A stretch of DNA of 57,176 nucleotides from Armatimonadota bacterium (GTDB lineage Bacteria; Armatimonadota; UBA5829; DSUL01), in assembly GCA_020846715.1 (NCBI GenBank), contig JADLDK010000061.1, forward strand, positions 1 through 57,176, read 5' to 3'. The position numbers and the translations under genes were made by a program. Below, piece by piece: positions 55,451 to 57,176 of this stretch (position 1 is the stretch's first letter; each line of letters opens with the position of its first letter). The notes below the pieces were generated by a model. That model was not told the DNA's origin. It ran no database searches and saw only the letters and a program-made list of their open reading frames with translations.

Positions 55451-55897
55451 CTAGATTCTGACGTCAATGACTGCACTGACGCCAGTTCCCTTGACGCGGC
55501 TGACCTTTGTTGGATTGAGGCTGTCCACCGGCACCAGAGCTTTAATACGGAAGCTCTTGTTGCCAAAGGCCACTTCAATCTGCCCGACAGCCTGCACCTC
55601 GTCAATCGCTCGCGCGGGCCCCTGCACCTGAGCAGCGCCAACATAACCCCCATTGCCAAGGCTGATAATGGGAACGACTTTGGTCGCGTCGTACGGATCA
55701 AAACTCTTCTTACCAAAGGCAGCGTTGATGGCTTTATTGATGTCCGGACCAAACTGTTTGACCAGAAAACCGATGCCTCCAACCTTGATCACGCTGCCTA
55801 GATCCAGCGCTCTAACCTGAACTGCGCCGAAGCCCATCACGAACACGGCTGCAATAACGCCGCTCAACGCTTTCCATTTCCTTGTTTGTCTCAGCAT
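55451..55897 (-). CDS. Small secreted protein of unknown function
   Basis: A 148-residue protein with a basic N-terminus and hydrophobic signal segment (about residues 9-28, SGVIAAVFVMGFGAVQV), cleaved probably near VRA. The mature part is rich in Gly, Val and Ala with repeated beta-type stretches (VVPIISLGNGGYVGAAQVQG, EVAFGNKSFRIKALVPVD) and ends VKGTGVSAVIDVRI. GAGGA precedes the ATG at 55897; an earlier ATG at 55909 has no such site. I do not recognise a family. It is monocistronic with a strong terminator and is next to the porin gene, so it is an envelope or periplasmic protein. Confidence 0.75.
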   Translation of the reverse strand: MLRQTRKWKALSGVIAAVFVMGFGAVQVRALDLGSVIKVGGIGFLVKQFGPDINKAINAAFGKKSFDPYDATKVVPIISLGNGGYVGAAQVQGPARAIDEVQAVGQIEVAFGNKSFRIKALVPVDSLNPTKVSRVKGTGVSAVIDVRI

Positions 55898-56083
55898 GTC
55901 TGTCCTCATCAGTTCTAGAGAGCTTCCCCATCAGACGCCCTCGGATTTCAACTCTCAACCGTCGAGCGGCTCCGAACGGCCCCTGGCCACACTCCTTCGA
56001 CGATTCTCAACTCAACTTTGACGTTCTCGTTATTAGACGTCAGACAGCCACAAAATGGCTCTCCTCGCCGCCATTACGCCGGA

Positions 56084-56115
56084 GAGGCTCCGGACTTTGC
56101 TGAGCCCGGAGCCTC
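56084..56115 (-). terminator. Hairpin behind the porin gene
   Basis: Minus strand: GAGGCTCCGG (56115-56106) pairs perfectly with CCGGAGCCTC (56093-56084) over a 12-base loop, about 70 bases after the porin stop. There is no T-run. The remaining stretch to the next gene holds no other feature I can name. Confidence 0.55.
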
Positions 56116-56186
56116 CCCTTTGCTAATCGCTAGATTTCTAAGAACTCAGTTCCTGGATAGGGGCCTTTCAGCCCACATCGCAGAAC

Positions 56187-57176
56187 CTAGAAGTCCATAG
56201 AAGCCTGAACAACAGCGACGTCACCCTTGTAGCTGGCGCCATAAGGAGCCACCCCGCTGCCATCATCATCGTAATCAACGATCTGATAGAGCAGGCGCAG
56301 CTTGGTATTGTCGGTCAGCATATGGTTGTAGCTGATCGTGTAATACCGCTCTTCAGGCGTAGAAGACCCAGCCAGGTTGGGATCCCAGCGTACCCACTCG
56401 GCGTCGAAGCCCAGGGCCCCACGGCCGAGAGCAACGTTCACGCCAGCCTTGTACTGCTGGACCTTGGCATCCGAGTTGAGAGCGGTGCCGACGAAGCTAC
56501 CGAGGTAGCTTGCGTTGTCGACGCCGTTATACCACGCGCCGGACGCAAACACGTTCCAGCGCTCGTTGATGCCATACTTCAGACCAACTTCAGGACCCTG
56601 CAGGTTGGTAGGGTTCTGCCAGCGGCCGAGCCGGCGCCAATCGCCAGGAGCAGCGAAGTTCGGCTCGATGCGAACATAGCTCGCAGCGATTCCGAGACCG
56701 CCCCAGTTACCATTGGTTCCGACTTCCCATGCCGAGTTGTCGCTGTCGACATCGGATCCACCGCCGATGGCATTGGAGCTGGACTCAGTCCAGGCGCCAT
56801 GCCACTTCCAGCTACCCCAGTTCCAACCAAGGTCAGCGCCCCACACCTGTGACTCGTCAAACGTCACGAGGGGGCTGGTGCTGCCGGCGTTGATGTAGTT
56901 CAGACCGACCTTCAAGCCACCCAGGCCGAACGCGGCGCGAACGCCAGCGCTCTGCAGGGAGGCTCCAATGGCCCCGATGCTCGATGACGGCAGAGCGGCA
57001 CCCATAGGACCAGCAGCCGGACCAGCGGTGTAGTTGGCGGGAATACCACCAACCAGGTTGTTGTTCTTGCCAGCGAAGGCAAGAATGTCAACCCCACCCC
57101 ATGTCCAGGCGGCCTTTGCGCCGTCTACATAGTAGTTACCGTCGTCAGTCTTCCAGTTCTCCGTGTAGGTGTCCAC
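56187..57176 (-). CDS. Outer-membrane beta-barrel porin, N-terminus outside the window
   Basis: The last 329 or so residues of a barrel-type protein, cut at the window's right edge. The sequence alternates aromatic and polar residues as in transmembrane beta strands (YTENWKTDDGNYYVDGAKAAW, VWGADLGWNWGSWKWHGAW, WNVFASGAWYNGVDNASYLG) and ends VVQASMDF with the C-terminal Phe that the outer-membrane insertion machinery recognises. It probably belongs to the SLH-domain porins that tether the outer membrane to peptidoglycan in Armatimonadota, Deinococcus and others, but the SLH domain would be in the missing N-terminus. Strong evidence that the organism is diderm. Confidence 0.82.
   Translation of the reverse strand: MDTYTENWKTDDGNYYVDGAKAAWTWGGVDILAFAGKNNNLVGGIPANYTAGPAAGPMGAALPSSSIGAIGASLQSAGVRAAFGLGGLKVGLNYINAGSTSPLVTFDESQVWGADLGWNWGSWKWHGAWTESSSNAIGGGSDVDSDNSAWEVGTNGNWGGLGIAASYVRIEPNFAAPGDWRRLGRWQNPTNLQGPEVGLKYGINERWNVFASGAWYNGVDNASYLGSFVGTALNSDAKVQQYKAGVNVALGRGALGFDAEWVRWDPNLAGSSTPEERYYTISYNHMLTDNTKLRLLYQIVDYDDDGSGVAPYGASYKGDVAVVQASMDF

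Overview
The window looks like a piece of chromosome from a diderm bacterium of moderately high G+C, and my best guess is a member of the Armatimonadota. The basis is inference. A pseudopilin with an FTLIEL methylation motif and an H-X9-DG tail is typical of Armatimonadota and Planctomycetota. A PEP-CTERM secreted protein and an outer-membrane beta-barrel with a C-terminal Phe point to a Gram-negative envelope. There is also a sugar isomerase/Gfo-Idh-MocA pair, a WbsX glycosidase-like protein and a UroD-type methyltransferase. No rRNA, phage, IS element or CRISPR array is visible, so this reads as core chromosome with a few accessory patches.

Layout. 1-3636 (minus): DUF763 protein, isocitrate-lyase-family protein and a UPF0182 membrane protein cut by the window edge. 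3782-6722 (plus): two RbsC-type permeases and a sugar-binding lipoprotein, with no ATPase. 6758-9947 (minus): gap-pgk-tpiA. 10417-14918 (plus): pyruvate:ferredoxin oxidoreductase, then 6-phosphogluconolactonase. 15087-21520 (minus): ugd, TPR protein, tgt, rodZ, a Pro/Ala-rich secreted protein, and further upstream a 47-residue DUF5679 zinc-ribbon gene. 22060-25159 (plus): clpB and a carboxymuconolactone decarboxylase-like gene. 25150-30609: DUF4349 protein (minus), UroD-like protein, probable 6S RNA, tRNA-Glu and a large WbsX protein (plus).

30639-33917 is the most interesting unit. A consensus promoter leads into a cobalamin riboswitch and an intrinsic terminator, followed by three genes for cell-surface or secreted proteins (pseudopilin, PEP-CTERM protein, 444-residue surface protein) and a strong terminator. 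The arrangement predicts a surface system made when vitamin B12 is scarce, with no TonB receptor in it.

33953-40256: response-regulator diguanylate cyclase; alpha/beta hydrolase, TatD nuclease, double GNAT and a frameshifted sugar-binding lipoprotein; then a membrane-anchored HELAH peptidase. 40306-47364 (minus): four tRNAs (Arg, Lys, Leu, Gly), then tig-clpP-clpX and lon. 47631-52206 (plus): folB, an A-type Fe-S carrier with a Cys-rich tail, and metY-metX-metW for methionine synthesis. 52278-57176 (minus): nth, the isomerase/dehydrogenase pair, a small secreted protein and the partial porin.

The genes imply central glycolysis feeding an oxygen-sensitive pyruvate:ferredoxin oxidoreductase, homocysteine synthesis by direct sulfhydrylation, and a full Clp/Lon/trigger-factor proteostasis set. 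Several starts are GTG or TTG, and a few promoters sit so close to the start codon that leaderless transcripts are likely.
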